From positions 1 to 6,703 of the forward strand of contig JABITU010000193.1 in the NCBI GenBank assembly GCA_018668195.1: a stretch of DNA of 6,703 nt. Direction: 5' to 3'. The notes under the pieces are model-generated. The model was not told where the DNA came from and ran no database searches. It worked only from the letters and a program-made list of their open reading frames with translations. The position numbers were made by a program, and so were the translations under genes. The DNA is from Tateyamaria sp. (GTDB lineage Bacteria > Pseudomonadota > Alphaproteobacteria > Rhodobacterales > Rhodobacteraceae). Position 1 is the stretch's first letter; every line of letters starts with the position of its first letter. Of this stretch, positions 6,226-6,703 are shown in pieces.

Positions 6226-6703
6226 TGATCAGCCCCACTTGAGTGGTCCAGTTTGAATGTTAGTGCATGATTGGCCTTTGGTCCATCGGGACGATGGTTT
6301 CCGGTGCCGGCGGGCGGTAGCCCAATGCGCTGTGGGGTCTTTTGGTATTGTAGTGTTTCCTCCAGCTTTCGATGATAATCTGAGCCTCGCGCAGTGAGTA
6401 GAAGACTTCGCCGTTGAGCAGCTCATCTCGGAGCCGAGCGTTAAAGCTTTCGCAGTACCCGTTCTCCCAGGGTGAGCCTGGCTCGATGTAGGCGGTCTTG
6501 GCGCCGACAGCCCCAATCCAGTCTCTGACGGCCTGCGCAATAAACTCCGGGCCGTTGTCTGACCGAATGTATGCAGGTACGCCTCGCAGGATGAACAGGT
6601 CGGTCAGCGCATCTATGACATCCGTCCCATTGAGTTTGCGCTTGATACGGATTGCCAGACATTCACGGCTGAACTCATCCAGAATGTTCAATGTTCGAAA
6701 GAC
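6226..6703 (-). mobile_element. IS3-family insertion sequence, transposase-distal end (partial)
   Basis: The 3' part of an IS3-family element enters from the right edge. Downstream of the transposase stop, about 34 bases lead to a likely element tip whose outer end reads TGATCAGCCCCACTTGAG from position 6226 inward on the plus strand; starting with TG is characteristic of IS3-family termini, and similar TGGACCACTCAA...GGGCTGATCA ends are common next to this transposase type (recalled, not checked). The exact boundary and the target duplication cannot be confirmed because the other end is outside the window. The element is oriented in the same direction as the operon, so it could in principle contribute readthrough transcription. 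Confidence 0.6.
6260..6703 (-). CDS. IS3-family transposase OrfB, C-terminal part (runs off the window)
   Basis: Partial rve-type DDE transposase; 147 codons are visible, with the N-terminal part, including the first catalytic Asp and OrfA, beyond the right edge. The frame stays open to the last base ([18 protein letters not shown]...), so the apparent TTG start near 6691 is not a real start. Visible catalytic residues are Asp in RSDNGPEF and Glu in ENGYCESF, with 35 residues between them, which is the DD(35)E spacing of the IS3 family. The C-terminal block [19 protein letters not shown] is also typical, suggesting the IS407-like group. The visible part has no frameshift or stop, so the element may be intact. 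TAA at 6260-6262 ends the gene. Confidence 0.92.
   Translation of the reverse strand, partial: VFRTLNILDEFSRECLAIRIKRKLNGTDVIDALTDLFILRGVPAYIRSDNGPEFIAQAVRDWIGAVGAKTAYIEPGSPWENGYCESFNARLRDELLNGEVFYSLREAQIIIESWRKHYNTKRPHSALGYRPPAPETIVPMDQRPIMH

Noticed and set aside
6235..6246. CCACT-TG-AGTGG inverted repeat as a terminator or regulatory hairpin
   Set aside because: It sits within the presumed IS end sequence and has only 5-bp arms with no T-tract; it is more simply part of the terminal repeat.
6229..6540. 103-residue minus-strand frame overlapping the transposase
   Set aside because: It is a frame shadow of the transposase gene, low-complexity and rich in Ser, Pro, Thr and Arg, with no family resemblance.

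Overview
The window looks like alphaproteobacterial DNA, most likely from the marine Roseobacter/Rhodobacteraceae type. This is inferred from moderate GC, protein style and gene content, not from any marker gene. Almost everything is on the minus strand.

Reading in the direction of transcription (right to left), the layout is as follows. (1) 6226-6703 is the 3' end of an IS3-family insertion sequence with a partial DDE transposase that runs off the window. (2) 5976-6225 is a gap of about 250 bp. It holds a possible 3' remnant of a broken gene, a candidate promoter, and a cluster of TTAGTA half-sites that is a good operator candidate. (3) 5945 down to 11 is a tightly packed seven-gene unit: a GntR/FCD-type regulator, a cytoplasmic type I sulfatase, a periplasmic substrate-binding protein of the taurine/sulfonate/nitrate (SsuA/TauA/NMT1) type, an ABC ATPase, an unrecognised 108-residue single-span membrane protein, and two different ABC permeases. 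Three junctions are 4-base ATGA overlaps, two are gaps of 5 and 3 bases, and the only larger gap is 38 bases in front of the binding protein, which has a very strong ribosome binding site.

The simplest reading is an import-then-hydrolyse operon. The binding protein captures a small organic sulfate ester in the periplasm, the ATPase and the two permeases bring it in, and the sulfatase (no signal peptide, intact formylglycine motif CVPSR) removes sulfate in the cytoplasm. The regulator would respond to the ester or its product. The sulfatase shares the GPDQLHG block with choline sulfatases, but the true substrate cannot be read from the sequence. The least explained part is the small membrane protein, which is translationally locked between the ATPase and the first permease and may be an accessory subunit of the transporter.
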